64,000 bases of DNA from Nocardia salmonicida NBRC 13393. GTDB lineage: Bacteria > Actinomycetota > Actinomycetes > Mycobacteriales > Mycobacteriaceae. Positions 44,856 to 54,556 of the stretch are shown in pieces. The stretch lies in NCBI RefSeq assembly GCF_001613085.1, contig NZ_BDBR01000009.1, forward strand, positions 62,001 to 126,000, in the 5' to 3' direction. Position 1 is the first letter of the stretch, and each line of letters opens with the position of its first letter. The notes below the pieces were generated by a model that had not been told where the DNA came from, searched no databases, and saw only the letters and a program-made list of their open reading frames with translations. The translations under genes and the position numbers were made by a program.

Positions 44856-45200
44856 ATGTCGGACGCGAAACGGATCACCTGGGGCAAACCACGTCAGCCC
44901 ACCGACGCCGACCGCGACGCCCTGCGTGCGGACCTGCTCGCCAAGGCCCGTGCCGTGCGCGGCGACGGCTGGGCGAACTACCGCACCGAGTGGCCTGCGG
45001 GCCAGGTGGCTGTCGTCGCCTACGTGCTGGGCGACGCCGAAGTCCTCGCCGAACTCGAGGAGAACGAGGGAACGGTCCTGAGCCGTTTCGCCGCCGACCT
45101 GTTCGGCTTCGTCGGCGGCCGCAAGGATAACGAAAAGGGTCTCGTCGACACCCAGGCCTGGTTCGACACGGTCCGCAAAGCCCTTGGCCCCGCGTCGTGA
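44856..45200 (+). CDS. Conserved hypothetical protein
   Basis: The 114-residue soluble protein begins MSDAKRITWGKPRQPTDADR and contains VAVVAYVLGDAEVLAELEEN. I recognise no domain. It has good GC3 bias and a plausible ribosome site gagagga before ATG 44856. It lies 58 bases after the amidohydrolase and ends in a strong hairpin overlapping its stop, so it may be the last gene of that operon. Confidence 0.65.
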   Translation: MSDAKRITWGKPRQPTDADRDALRADLLAKARAVRGDGWANYRTEWPAGQVAVVAYVLGDAEVLAELEENEGTVLSRFAADLFGFVGGRKDNEKGLVDTQAWFDTVRKALGPAS

Positions 45201-45209
45201 CGCGGGGCC
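45186..45209. terminator. Hairpin terminator between convergent genes
   Basis: Perfect arms ggccccgcgtc (45186-45196) and gacgcggggcc (45199-45209) lie across the stop codon of the hypothetical gene and 19 bases from the narI stop. It can serve both convergent transcripts. Confidence 0.75.
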
Positions 45210-45228
45210 GATCGGCACCTGGTGGGAA

Positions 45229-45984
45229 CTACCAGCGGTCGGGGGTGACCGGTGCGTCCCAGGCCTTGGCGAAGCGGGTCTTGTCCTTGGTGTCCACTTC
45301 CTTGCGGCGGTAGACGATGTAGGGGCGGGTGAGGTAGCCGATGGGGGCGCTGAACATATGGACCAGGCGGGTGTAGGGCCAGGCCGCGACCAGGGCGAGG
45401 ACGACCAGGCCGTGGAGTTGGAAGGTCCAGGGGACGTCGACCATCAGACCCGGTTCGGGATCGATCGAGAAGAGGCTGCGAAACCAGGGGGAGACGGTTT
45501 CGCGGTAGTTGTAGGTGCCCCAGAGCAGGTTGGAACCCCAGGTGTTGAGCAGGCCGGTGACCAGGGCCAGGGTCAGCAGCGTGTACATCATGACGTCGTT
45601 GCGGCTGGTGTTCTTGCGCACGGCGGGAATGGCGATGCGGCGGTAGCACAGGATGGCCACCCCGAGCACGACCATGAGTCCGGCGACGGAACCCGCACCG
45701 ACCGCGATGATGTGATAGGCGTGCTCGGAGATGCCGATCGCCGAGGTCCACGATTCGGGAATCAACAAACCCATCACGTGACCGCCGAACACCCCGAGCA
45801 TGCCGAAGTGGAACAGCGGGCTGCCCAGCTGCAGCAGCTTGGACTCGTAGATCTGCGAGGAGCGGGTGGTCCAGCCGAACTGGTCGAAGCGGTAGCGCCA
45901 GACATGGCCCAGTACAAAGGAAGTCGCCGCGATGTAGGGCAGGATCAGCCACAGGCCTTCGGGCAGGGGGATGGTGGCGTTCAT
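45229..45984 (-). CDS. narI: Respiratory nitrate reductase gamma subunit NarI
   Basis: This 251-residue cytochrome b subunit anchors NarGH to the membrane and passes electrons from quinol. It has five membrane helices; the histidines in FVLGHVWRYR, PLFHFGMLGVFGGHVMGL, EHAYHI and in FQLHGLV are candidates for the two haem b ligands. The ATG at 45984 overlaps the narJ stop by four bases; the longer open frame upstream lies inside narJ and is spurious. It is the last gene of narGHJI. Confidence 0.93.
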   Translation of the reverse strand: MNATIPLPEGLWLILPYIAATSFVLGHVWRYRFDQFGWTTRSSQIYESKLLQLGSPLFHFGMLGVFGGHVMGLLIPESWTSAIGISEHAYHIIAVGAGSVAGLMVVLGVAILCYRRIAIPAVRKNTSRNDVMMYTLLTLALVTGLLNTWGSNLLWGTYNYRETVSPWFRSLFSIDPEPGLMVDVPWTFQLHGLVVLALVAAWPYTRLVHMFSAPIGYLTRPYIVYRRKEVDTKDKTRFAKAWDAPVTPDRW

Positions 45985-46661
45985 CGGCGACCTTCTGTTG
46001 CTTCGAAGAGGGCGGGGTCCATGGCGTACGGTTCGAGGCCGACCTCTTCCTCGGGCGGACCCTGGGCGGCGAGTTCGGCGATGCGCCTGCGGTCGGCGGT
46101 GGTGACCGGGGGCAAGGTGGTGAGGACCGCGCCGAGGACGCCGCTGTAGGGAGAGTTGTTGTCGCCCAGCGACAATCGCAACAGCTCCATCACCGGCACG
46201 TGCTCGCCGAGCAGGCGCTCGCCGCCGATCGGGTCGATGGTGGCGGCGAATTCCAGCAGCACCGGCAGGTGGTCGGGCAGTTCCTCGTCGCCGAGTTCGA
46301 CCCCCGCCTGGCGGTAGGCGTGCTTGAAACGCAGCAGTGCCATACCGCGCTTGCGGGTGTCGCCGAAGGCGTAGAACGTCAGGTGCAGGCTGGCGCGACG
46401 GCGCATGTCGAAGGTCTCGACGTAGCTCTGCGCCACTTCGATCGCCGGGGTATCGCGCAGGTAGGCGAAGATCTCGGCGAAGTGCGCCTGCACCTCTTCG
46501 GGCAATTGCGCCGCGGCGTCGGACAACTGGTCGAGCATGGCCAGGGTCTGCTCGCCGGGGTAGTCGAGCAGGAACGCCGCCAACCGCCACACGACCAGGC
46601 GGTCGTGCTCGGCCATCTCGGTAACCGGTTGGGGCCGTTTACGAATCGACAGCAGACTCAT
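45981..46661 (-). CDS. narJ: Nitrate reductase assembly chaperone NarJ
   Basis: The 226-residue NarJ protein binds NarG and helps insert the molybdenum cofactor and iron-sulfur cluster. It is helical with WRLAAFLLDYPGEQTLAMLD at the start, YVETFDMRRRASLHLTFYAF with the conserved DMRRR, and GDTRKRGMALL. It overlaps narI by four bases and narH by four bases, so the operon is tightly coupled. Confidence 0.93.
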   Translation of the reverse strand: MSLLSIRKRPQPVTEMAEHDRLVVWRLAAFLLDYPGEQTLAMLDQLSDAAAQLPEEVQAHFAEIFAYLRDTPAIEVAQSYVETFDMRRRASLHLTFYAFGDTRKRGMALLRFKHAYRQAGVELGDEELPDHLPVLLEFAATIDPIGGERLLGEHVPVMELLRLSLGDNNSPYSGVLGAVLTTLPPVTTADRRRIAELAAQGPPEEEVGLEPYAMDPALFEATEGRR

Positions 46662-48346
46662 GGCGCGACACCGCTCGTGGGGGAGTCGGCGACGGCAGCG
46701 CCGTTGCTGCCGTTGCCGTTACCGGCGCCGTTGCCGGTCTTCTCGTTGCCGTTCGCGCTCGGCAGGAGTCCACTGGTGCTGCGCCCGTCCCAGTTGAGCA
46801 GGTTGATCCGGCCCGACTTCTCCTCCGGCGCAGCCTGATTGACATCGGAGAGCGAGAACTTCTCGACGACCTGATCGAACGCGGTCATGCCGGGTCCGCC
46901 GTCGGTGTCGAGACTGCACCCGGTGGCCAGCGAATCCAGTTCGTGCGCCTTGGACGTCGCGCCCATCGGGATCACGTACCGGTGCTCGTATTTGGCGATC
47001 GCCAGCAGCCGGTACATCGCCTCGATCTCTTCGGGTTCGAGCCCGATCGACGGCGCGATATGGGCTTCGGGCTCCTCGCCCAGGTTGACCGAACGCATGA
47101 ACGCCCGCATCCCGGCCAGGCGCTGCAACGAGGACCGCACCGGCCCGATCTCTCCGGCGGTGAACAACTCGGCGAGGTATTCGAGCGGGATGCGCAGCGC
47201 GTCGATGGCGCCGAACAGGTTGCGTACGTCCTCGCCGTCGTGACCGGTCTCGGCGAGTACATCCACCACCGGCGACAGCGGCGGCACGTACCACACCATC
47301 GGCATCGTGCGGTATTCCGGGTGCAGCGGCAGGGCCAGCTGATAGTCGACGATCAGCTTGTAGACCGGTGAATCCTGGGCAGCCTGAATCCATTCCGGCG
47401 AGATGCCGGCCTTCTCGGCCTCGGCGATCACGCGCTCATCGTGCGGGTTGAGGAACACGCCGAGCTGCGAGGTGTAGAGATCCTGCGGATCGGTGACCTG
47501 GGCTGCCTCGAGCACCGCGTCGGCGTCGTAGAGCATCACGCCGATGTAGCGCAGCCGCCCGACACAGGTCTCCGAGCACACCGTCGGGATGCCGACCTCG
47601 ACACGGGGGTAGCAGAAAGTACATTTCTCCGCCTTGCCCGTCTTGTGGTTGAAGTAGATCTTCTTGTACGGGCAGCCGGTGATGCACTGCCGCCAACCAC
47701 GGCATTTGTCCTGGTCGACGAGCACGATGCCGTCTTCCTCGCGCTTGTAGATCGCGCCGGAGGGGCACGACGCGGCGCAGGAGGGGTTCAGGCAGTGCTC
47801 GCAGATGCGCGGCAGGTAGAACATGAAGGTCTCTTCGAACTCCAGTTTCACCTTGGTCTCGAGCTTGCCGAGGATGGGGTCCTTGCCGACCTGCTCGGGA
47901 CCCGAACCCAGGTCGTCGTCCCAGTTCGCACCCCAGGTGACCTTGGTGTCCTCACCGGTGATCAGCGACTTGGGCCGCGCCACCGGGGTGGTGTCCATGG
48001 GCGGCGACGACAGCAGGTTGTCGTAGTCGTAGCTCCACGGCTCGTAGTAGTCGGCGACCGTGGGCAGGTCGGGGTTGGCGAAGATGTTCATCAGGCGCTT
48101 GAACCGCGAGCCGGACTTGAGGGTCAGCTTGCCGCGCTTGTTGAGCGTCCAGCCGCCCTTCCACTTCTCCTGGTCCTCGTACTGACGCGGATAGCCCTGT
48201 CCCGGACGGGTTTCCACGTTGTTGAACCACACGTACTCGGTGCCGCCACGGTTGGTCCACGCCTGCTTGCAGGTGACCGAGCAGGTGTGGCAGCCGATGC
48301 ACTTGTCCAAGTTCATGACCATGGCGAGCTGTGCCATTACGCGCAT
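46658..48346 (-). CDS. narH: Respiratory nitrate reductase beta subunit NarH
   Basis: The 562-residue electron-transfer subunit carries cysteine groups for four clusters: CIGCHTCSVTC, CEHCLNPSCAASC, CRGWRQCITGC (the Trp replaces one cysteine, as in the 3Fe-4S site of NarH) and CTFCYPR with CSETC. All are intact. The start is ATG 48346, one base after the narG stop. The C-terminus differs from the usual: after about residue 530 it becomes rich in Asn and Gly (NGNEKTGNGAGNGNGSNGAA), with DNA built of near-repeats of gttgccgtt. That tail is probably dispensable. Confidence 0.93.
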   Translation of the reverse strand: MRVMAQLAMVMNLDKCIGCHTCSVTCKQAWTNRGGTEYVWFNNVETRPGQGYPRQYEDQEKWKGGWTLNKRGKLTLKSGSRFKRLMNIFANPDLPTVADYYEPWSYDYDNLLSSPPMDTTPVARPKSLITGEDTKVTWGANWDDDLGSGPEQVGKDPILGKLETKVKLEFEETFMFYLPRICEHCLNPSCAASCPSGAIYKREEDGIVLVDQDKCRGWRQCITGCPYKKIYFNHKTGKAEKCTFCYPRVEVGIPTVCSETCVGRLRYIGVMLYDADAVLEAAQVTDPQDLYTSQLGVFLNPHDERVIAEAEKAGISPEWIQAAQDSPVYKLIVDYQLALPLHPEYRTMPMVWYVPPLSPVVDVLAETGHDGEDVRNLFGAIDALRIPLEYLAELFTAGEIGPVRSSLQRLAGMRAFMRSVNLGEEPEAHIAPSIGLEPEEIEAMYRLLAIAKYEHRYVIPMGATSKAHELDSLATGCSLDTDGGPGMTAFDQVVEKFSLSDVNQAAPEEKSGRINLLNWDGRSTSGLLPSANGNEKTGNGAGNGNGSNGAAVADSPTSGVAP

Positions 48347-48347
48347 G

Positions 48348-51300
48348 TCAGTACTCCACGTTCTGGTTGCGGCGACGGATAGTCGTGACCTCGTCACGCT
48401 GGTTTCCGGTGGGGCCGTGGTAGTTCAGGGCGAAGGACTGCTGGGCGTAGCCGCCGATCAGATGCGAGGGCTTGATCAGCACCCGGGTGAGCGCGTTGTG
48501 GATACCGCCGCGCTTGCCCTTGGCTTCCTTGGTGGTGTCCTCGGCGCCCTCGATACGCGGCACGTCGACCGCGCGGTCCTGGGCGTGGTACATGAAGACG
48601 GTGCCCTCCGGCATGCGGTGCGAGACGATCGCGCGGGCGACGACCACACCGTTGCGGTTGATCGCCTCGATCCAATCGTTGTCGGCCACCCCGATCTTCT
48701 TGGCGTCGACGTCCGACATCCAGATCGTCTGACCGCCGCGCGAGAGCGTCAGCATGTGCAGGTTGTCCTGGTAGGCCGAGTGGATCGACCACTTGGAGTG
48801 CGGGGTCAGGTAACGCACGGTGAGACCGTTGCCGCTCACATTGCCGATGCTCGGCTCCGCGAACAGCGCCGACATATCGAGGGGTGGACGGAAGATCGGC
48901 AATTGCTCGCCGAGTTCGATCATCCAGTCGTGGTCGAGGTAGAAGTGCTGGCGACCGGTGAGGGTGTGCCACGGCTTGAGCCGCTCGACGTTGATGGTGA
49001 ACGGCGAGTACCGGCGACCACCCGATTCCGAGCCCGACCATTCCGCCGAGGTGATCACCGGCACCGGGCGAGCCTGGGTGTCGGCGAAGGTGATCCGTTT
49101 GCCCTCGGCCTCTTTCGCGAGGTCGACGAGTTCGGTACCGGTCCGCCGCTCCAGCGCCTCGAACCCTTCGACCGCCAGGCGGCCGTTGGTGGTGCCCGAC
49201 AGCGACAGGATGGCCTCGGCGGCGTGGGTGTCCTTGGCCAGCGACGGCCTGCCCGCGGCGATGCCGGAGACGATGGTGCCGTTCTGTCCGGCCAGGTACG
49301 CCACTTCTTCCTCGGGGAAGGTGGTGACGCCCTTGGTCGTGAGACCGAGCTTCTCCACCAGCGGCCCGAGCGCGGCCAGCTTCTCCGCGATCTTGGTGTA
49401 GTCGCGTTCGATCTCCACGATCTTGGGCATGGTCTTGCCCGGAATCGGTTCGCACTCACCGGCTTTCCAGTCCAGCACCTTGCCGCCGGCCTGCGCGAGC
49501 GCATCGGGGGAGTCGTGCTGCAACGGCACCGCGACGATGTCCTTGCGGGTGCCGAGGTGCTTCTCGGCCAGCCAGGAGAAACCACGCGCGATCCGGTGGA
49601 ACGCCTCGAAGTCGGTCTTGGCCTCCCACGGCGGGGAGATGGCGGGGGAGAAGGCGTGCACGAAGGGGTGCATATCGGTGGAGGACAGGTCGTGCTTCTC
49701 GTACCAGGTGGCGGCGGGGAGCACGATGTCGGCGAACAGCGTGGTGCTGGTCATGCGGAAGTCCAGCGCGAGCAACAGATCGAGCTTGCCCTCGGCGCCT
49801 TCCGCACGCCATTCCAGTTCCTGCGGTCGCACGCCGGTCGCGTCGGTGGTCTGCAGGTTGGAGCCGCAGCCGAGCAGGTGCTTCTGGAAATATTCGTTGC
49901 CCTTGCCCGAGGAACCGAGCAGGTTCGCGCGCCACACGGTGAGCACGCGCGGGAAGTTCTCCGGTGCGTCGGGGTCTTCGCAGGCGAAGCGCAGGTCGCC
50001 GGATTTCAAACCGTCGACGACGTGCTCGGCGGGAGTCTTGCCCGCTTCGGCGGCCTCGTCGGCGAGGTCGAGCGGGTTGCGGTTGAACGTCGGGTAGCTG
50101 GGCATCCAGCCGAGACGACTCGCCAGGGCGATGTTGTCGGCGGCGGTGCGACCGGCGAACTTGCCCTTGCCCAGCGGCGATGCGAACGAGTCCGAGGTGA
50201 AGGGGTCGTAGCGCCACTGGTCGTTGGTGAGGTACCAGAACACGGTGCCCTGCATCTGACGCGGCGGGCGCTGCCAGTCCGATGCCGAAGCCAGTGTGGC
50301 CCAGCCGGTGACCGGACGGCACTTCTCCTGGCCGACGTAATGGGCCCAGCCGCCACCGTTCTTGCCCTGACAGCCGGTGAGCAGCGTCAGGGTGAAGAAG
50401 GCGCGGTAGATCTGATCGGAGTGGAACCAGTGGTTGGTGCCCGCGCCCATCAGGATCATCGAGCGACCGCCGGAACGTTCCGCGTTGTCGGCGAATTCGC
50501 GTCCGATGCGCGCGGCCTGGACGGCGGGAACGCCGGTGATGTTCTCCTGCCAGGCCGGGGTGTACGGCGACTCGGCGTCGTCGTAGCCCTTGGCCCACTC
50601 GCCCGGCAGGCCCTAGCGGCCCACGCCGTACTGCGCGAGCAACAGGTCGAAGACGGTGGTGACCCGTTTGCCCGCGACGATCTTCGTCGGCACACCGCGG
50701 ATGATCGACCCGGCGACATCGGTGTCGAAACGCGGCAGCGCGATGGTGGCGTGCGCGTCGTCGGAATGGCCGAGCAGGGTGAGCAGCGGGTCGACACCCT
50801 CGAGGTCGAGGTTCCACTTGCCCGCGTCGCCCTCGCCGAAGCGATGGCCCAGCGAGCCGTTGGGCACGACGGGGTTGCCCGCCTGGTCGAGCAGCACCGG
50901 CTTGTGCTCGACGCTTTCGCCGGTGTGGCCGAGATCCGCGGCGGTGAGGAACTTGCCCGGCAGAGCGCCGTCCTGATCCGCCGCCTCGTCGAGGCAGATC
51001 AGGTACGGCAGATCGGTGAAGGACTTGATGTAGTCGGTGAACATCGGAGTCTGCTTCTCGATGAAGAACTCCTTGAGCACCACATGGCCCATCGACATCG
51101 CCAGCGCGGCATCGGTGCCGGGGCGCGCGGCCACCCATTCGTCGGCGAACTTGGTGTTGTCGGCGTAGTCGGGGGAGACCACCACGACCTTCTGGCCGCG
51201 GTAGCGCGCCTCGGTCATGTAGTGCGCGTCCGGGGTTCGGGTCACCGGGACGTTGGAGCCCCACATGATGAGGTAGCCCGCGTCGAACCAGTCGGCGGAC

Positions 51301-52058
51301 TCCGGCACGTCGGTCTGGTCGCCGAATACCTGCGGCGAGGCCACCGGCAGGTCGGCGTACCAGTCGTAGAACGACAGCATGTAGCCGCCGATCAATGACA
51401 CGAAGCGCGCGCCGGTGGCATGGCTGACCATCGACATCGCCGGGATCGGCGAGAAGCCGGCCACGCGGTCGGGGCCGTACTGCTTGATCGTGTACACGTG
51501 CGCGGCAGCGGCGATCTCGGCGGCTTCCCACCACTCGGCGCGGACGAAACCGCCTTTACCGCGCGCGGTCTTGTAGGCCTTGGCCTTGACCGGGTCCTCG
51601 ACGATGGACTCCCACGCCAGCACCGGGTCCTTGAGCTCGGCCTTGGCCTTGCGGTAGAGATCGAGCAGCGTGCCACGCACATACGGGTAGCGCACGCGGG
51701 CCGGAGAGTAGGTGTACCAGGAGAAGGAGGCGCCACGCGGGCAGCCGCGCGGTTCGTACTCGGGCTTGTCCGAGCCCACCGACGGGTAGTCGGTCTGCTG
51801 GGACTCCCAGGTGATCACGCCGTCCTTGACGTAGATCTTCCAGGAGCACGAGCCGGTGCAGTTCACGCCGTGGGTGGAGCGCACCACCTTGTCGTGCGAC
51901 CAGCGGTCGCGGTAGAACTCGTCGGCATCGCGGCCGCCGACCTTGTATACGGACCGGTTGTCGGGCGAGACCTCGCCCCGCTGGAAATACTTGCCGAGGT
52001 TCAGCAGTGTGTCGCCGAAATCGGCGGGCGACGGACCTTGCGTGCGCGAATTAACCAC
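48348..52058 (-). pseudogene. narG: Nitrate reductase alpha subunit NarG, broken by in-frame amber codon
   Basis: The frame from GTG 52058 to 48348 would encode 1236 residues, the normal NarG length, but codon 482 (50615-50613) is TAG. Before it, HGVNCTGSC (His63, Cys67, Cys71) gives the [4Fe-4S] site; after it the reading continues in the same frame with GLPGEWAKGYDDAESPYTPA and the rest of the molybdopterin domain. No indel is present, so one base change suffices. The product would be 481 residues and inactive unless the codon is suppressed or is a sequence error. Another open frame begins at ATG 50459. GTG 52058 has gaaggggg upstream. narH, narJ and narI are intact. Confidence 0.9.
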
Positions 52059-52752
52059 GACGCCCCCTTCGAGCTGTGAAATCGGGCTGTTGAGGGAACT
52101 GTAAGGAGGCGGACCCCTTCGGCAAAACGAACTTTTCACATCCGTATTCGGCCCTCGGTGAGCTGTGAGGTCGGCGAAATGCTGTGGTCACGGGGGAGGG
52201 GCTCGTCGGCACCCGCGATCGGGGGCTCACCAGGGTGAATCGAGCCGCGAGCTGGCAGAACGCGGTGATCGACGGGTCCGTCGGCGGGCCCACGGTGATG
52301 CTTCGGAAACGACTGGTTCTCCCGCGGTTTACATTTGTTTACACACCCGGTGTGCCCGCTGAACAGCGCTGATGTGACGCCACACACAGCTATGGTCGCG
52401 TCGAGACGGTCTGCGGGACAGCGGGGAACGGCCGCGCGGACATGGCGACGCCGGACGATCGTCGCGCGCGGCGGGAGGGCTTCGTGGTCGGTGGCAGGAG
52501 TGGAGACCGTCACGGTCGGGGCGAGCGGGTCGCGCGGTGGGCAATCCTAGGGCACTGCTGAACGGAACGATTTCGAATCCTTTTAATTCGGTTCAGAACG
52601 GCCGTATTTCGTGACCGCGAGCACAGTTGCCGCAGGTTAACTACCCAAACGAAGTGGCGCTAATATAAAGAAACGGCATCTTTTCCGGTTGGCGGTTGGT
52701 TCGAGGTTGAATAGTCATCCAGGATTGGCCCGTGCAGACAGGAAGGGTAGTC
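52059..52752. promoter_or_regulatory. 694-base regulatory gap between narG and MmyB-type gene
   Basis: No convincing gene is seen on either strand. Notable parts are two copies of gtttaca exactly ten bases apart (52327-52333 and 52337-52343), followed at once by a perfect inverted repeat cacac-N3-gtgtg (52342-52354). Further right, 52560-52700 is AT-rich for this genome, with an inverted repeat cgaat-N7-attcg (52574-52590) and a -10-like taatataaa near 52652. The left motifs are about 270 bases upstream of narG and could bind a nitrate, oxygen or redox regulator; the right ones probably serve the MmyB-type gene. Confidence 0.45.
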
Positions 52753-53544
52753 GTGATACCGAAGCCATCGTTCGACGGACCAGATGGACCGCCGAAACCG
52801 CCGACGCTCGGCGGGTTGCTACGGCGACTTCGCGACGATCGGCGGATTTCGAGGGAGAAACTCGCCTTCGCGGCGGGGGTCAGTTCGAGTTACATCACGC
52901 ATTTGGAGAGCGGGGATCGGGACCGGCCGACGCGCGCGGTGATCGAGGCGCTCGTGCGCTACCTCGACCGGATCGCGCCGGTGACCGATATCGAGCGCAG
53001 ACATCTATTCGATCTGGCCGGCATCGCGCCGGTCGACAATCCGTCGGTCGAGGATCTGCGAGCCGAGATCAGCACCGAGATGCGCCGGACTCTGTCGCTG
53101 CGGGAACCTGATCTGGCGGCCTATGTCGACACCCGCTGGAACGTGCTCGCGGGCAACCATTCCTATGATCGCGCGTTCCCAGGACTGGTCGAGGATGTCA
53201 ATATTCTGCGCTGGTTCTTCGGTAACCCGCTCTCGCGCAAAGTAATGGTGGAATGGGAGAAGGAGTCCACCCTCACCGTGCACTGGCTACGCGGCCTGAT
53301 CGGCCAGCAGGTCGGTGGCGACTGGGCCTCCGACCTGCTCGACGAATTGGCGCAATATCGCGACTTCCGCCGCATCTGGGACGACGGCGACACCGTGTAC
53401 GGCCGCGAGCACACCGCCATGCGGCTCTGTGATCTGCACACCGGCGAGAACTACACCGTCGAGGTCCAGCTGTTCCGGCTCGATTCCGTCGCCTATCCCG
53501 GTCGCATCCAGTACTACCAGGGCGTTCGCGGGCCCGACCGCTAG
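52753..53544 (+). CDS. XRE/MmyB-type transcriptional regulator
   Basis: The 263-residue protein starts with an XRE helix-turn-helix (GGLLRRLRDDRRISREKLAF, AAGVSSSYITHLESGDRDRP) and continues with an MmyB-like domain (DLAAYVDTRWNVLAGNHSYD, ILRWFFGNPLSRKVMVEWEK). GTG 52753 is chosen for the aggaaggg upstream; GTG 52732 lies before that site. It resembles the regulator at the left edge of the window in type. It is divergent from narG across a 694-base gap, so control of nar genes is possible but not shown. Its 3' end overlaps the opposing hydrolase by four bases. Confidence 0.85.
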   Translation: MIPKPSFDGPDGPPKPPTLGGLLRRLRDDRRISREKLAFAAGVSSSYITHLESGDRDRPTRAVIEALVRYLDRIAPVTDIERRHLFDLAGIAPVDNPSVEDLRAEISTEMRRTLSLREPDLAAYVDTRWNVLAGNHSYDRAFPGLVEDVNILRWFFGNPLSRKVMVEWEKESTLTVHWLRGLIGQQVGGDWASDLLDELAQYRDFRRIWDDGDTVYGREHTAMRLCDLHTGENYTVEVQLFRLDSVAYPGRIQYYQGVRGPDR

Positions 53545-54374
53545 ATACCGGCGACCGCCACCGGCTCCACGGCATACGGGGTGCAGGCCGTCACCAGCGT
53601 GGCCAGCGCGGCGGCAACCTGTTCGGGATGAGTCAGCGCGCAGCCGTGGCCCGCGCCCGCCACCGTGCGTACCCCATTCGCGCCCGGCAGTTCCTCCGCC
53701 AAGCGCGCGCACTTGGCCGCGGTACTGCTGTGGTCGTGTTCGCCGCGCAGAACGAGAGCGGGCACGCCTATTTCGTCGAGTCGCCCACGGACCGAATCGC
53801 GCCCGATCAGGCACTCGGCCGCCGGGCGGATCGCGGTGCGATCGGCGTCGAGCCAGCGGGCGATCCAGGTCTGCCAGATCCGCGGATCGGTGCCGCCGAT
53901 CAATAGCGGCGCGAGTTCTTCGGCCAGTGGCCGCAAATCGCCGCTGCCGCACCATTCGTCGAAGAAGTTCTCGTAATAGGTTTCGTCGCTCCTGGTGCAC
54001 GCGTCGGCTTCGGTATCGAGCAGTGCCAATCCGGTGACGCGTTCGGGGGCGAGCAATGCCATCCGCAATGCCGCGTAACCGCCCTGGCTCATGCCGCCGA
54101 CAATCGCGCTCTCGATGCCGAGTGCATCGAGCACCCGCAGACCGTCGGTGGCCAGATCCCAATAGTCGAAGCGCGGGTCGTCGCCGTATCCGGTGCGGCC
54201 GTGACCGCGCGCGTCCCAGGCGACGACATTGATATCGGTGTGCGCCAGGACCTTCCGGATGGGCTCGAACATGGATTCGTCCATGAGGAATCCATGGGCG
54301 AGCAGCAGCGTCGGTCCTTGGACCGCATCGGTGCGGAAATGAACGTTGACAGAATCGGAGTGTACGAAGGGCAT
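53541..54374 (-). CDS. Alpha/beta hydrolase
   Basis: The 277-residue protein has the alpha/beta-hydrolase core: LLLAHGFLMDESMFEPI (oxyanion region), VVAWDARGHGRTGYG, nucleophile elbow GGMSQGGYAALRM, the acid in ALVLRGEHDHS, and catalytic His in VAGAGHGCALTHPEQV. It is a single-domain cytoplasmic enzyme of the haloperoxidase/esterase group. Substrate unknown. ATG 54374 is chosen over TTG 54389. Confidence 0.85.
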   Translation of the reverse strand: MPFVHSDSVNVHFRTDAVQGPTLLLAHGFLMDESMFEPIRKVLAHTDINVVAWDARGHGRTGYGDDPRFDYWDLATDGLRVLDALGIESAIVGGMSQGGYAALRMALLAPERVTGLALLDTEADACTRSDETYYENFFDEWCGSGDLRPLAEELAPLLIGGTDPRIWQTWIARWLDADRTAIRPAAECLIGRDSVRGRLDEIGVPALVLRGEHDHSSTAAKCARLAEELPGANGVRTVAGAGHGCALTHPEQVAAALATLVTACTPYAVEPVAVAGI

Positions 54375-54556
54375 GGTCGAAACATACAAGCGGCGCGGTC
54401 GATTTCGCCCGGTTGCGGACCGAATGCGGCACCGCCTGATGGGTGCACGGCCGGTTCTGTGAATTCACTGGCGAGTGTATATACCTAACTGGGGCCGTCT
54501 ATTTGTGCGCGCCCTGTGGACATGTCCGTTTGTGGCCGATTGGATAGGAGATGTCG

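Noticed and set aside
50613..50615. Possible recoding of the narG amber codon, for example as pyrrolysine or by programmed read-through
   Set aside because: NarG needs no special residue here, actinomycetes are not known to decode TAG this way, and I see no stem-loop that would support read-through. A nonsense mutation or sequence error is simpler.
48219..51398. A 1059-codon open frame on the plus strand
   Set aside because: It is antisense to narG and the start of narH, with low-complexity composition and no domain. The opposite strand has conserved clusters and cofactor motifs.
52569..52600. tRNA-like ttcgaatcc element in the gap before the MmyB-type gene
   Set aside because: No acceptor stem, anticodon arm or D arm can be placed around it; it is part of a small AT-rich inverted repeat.
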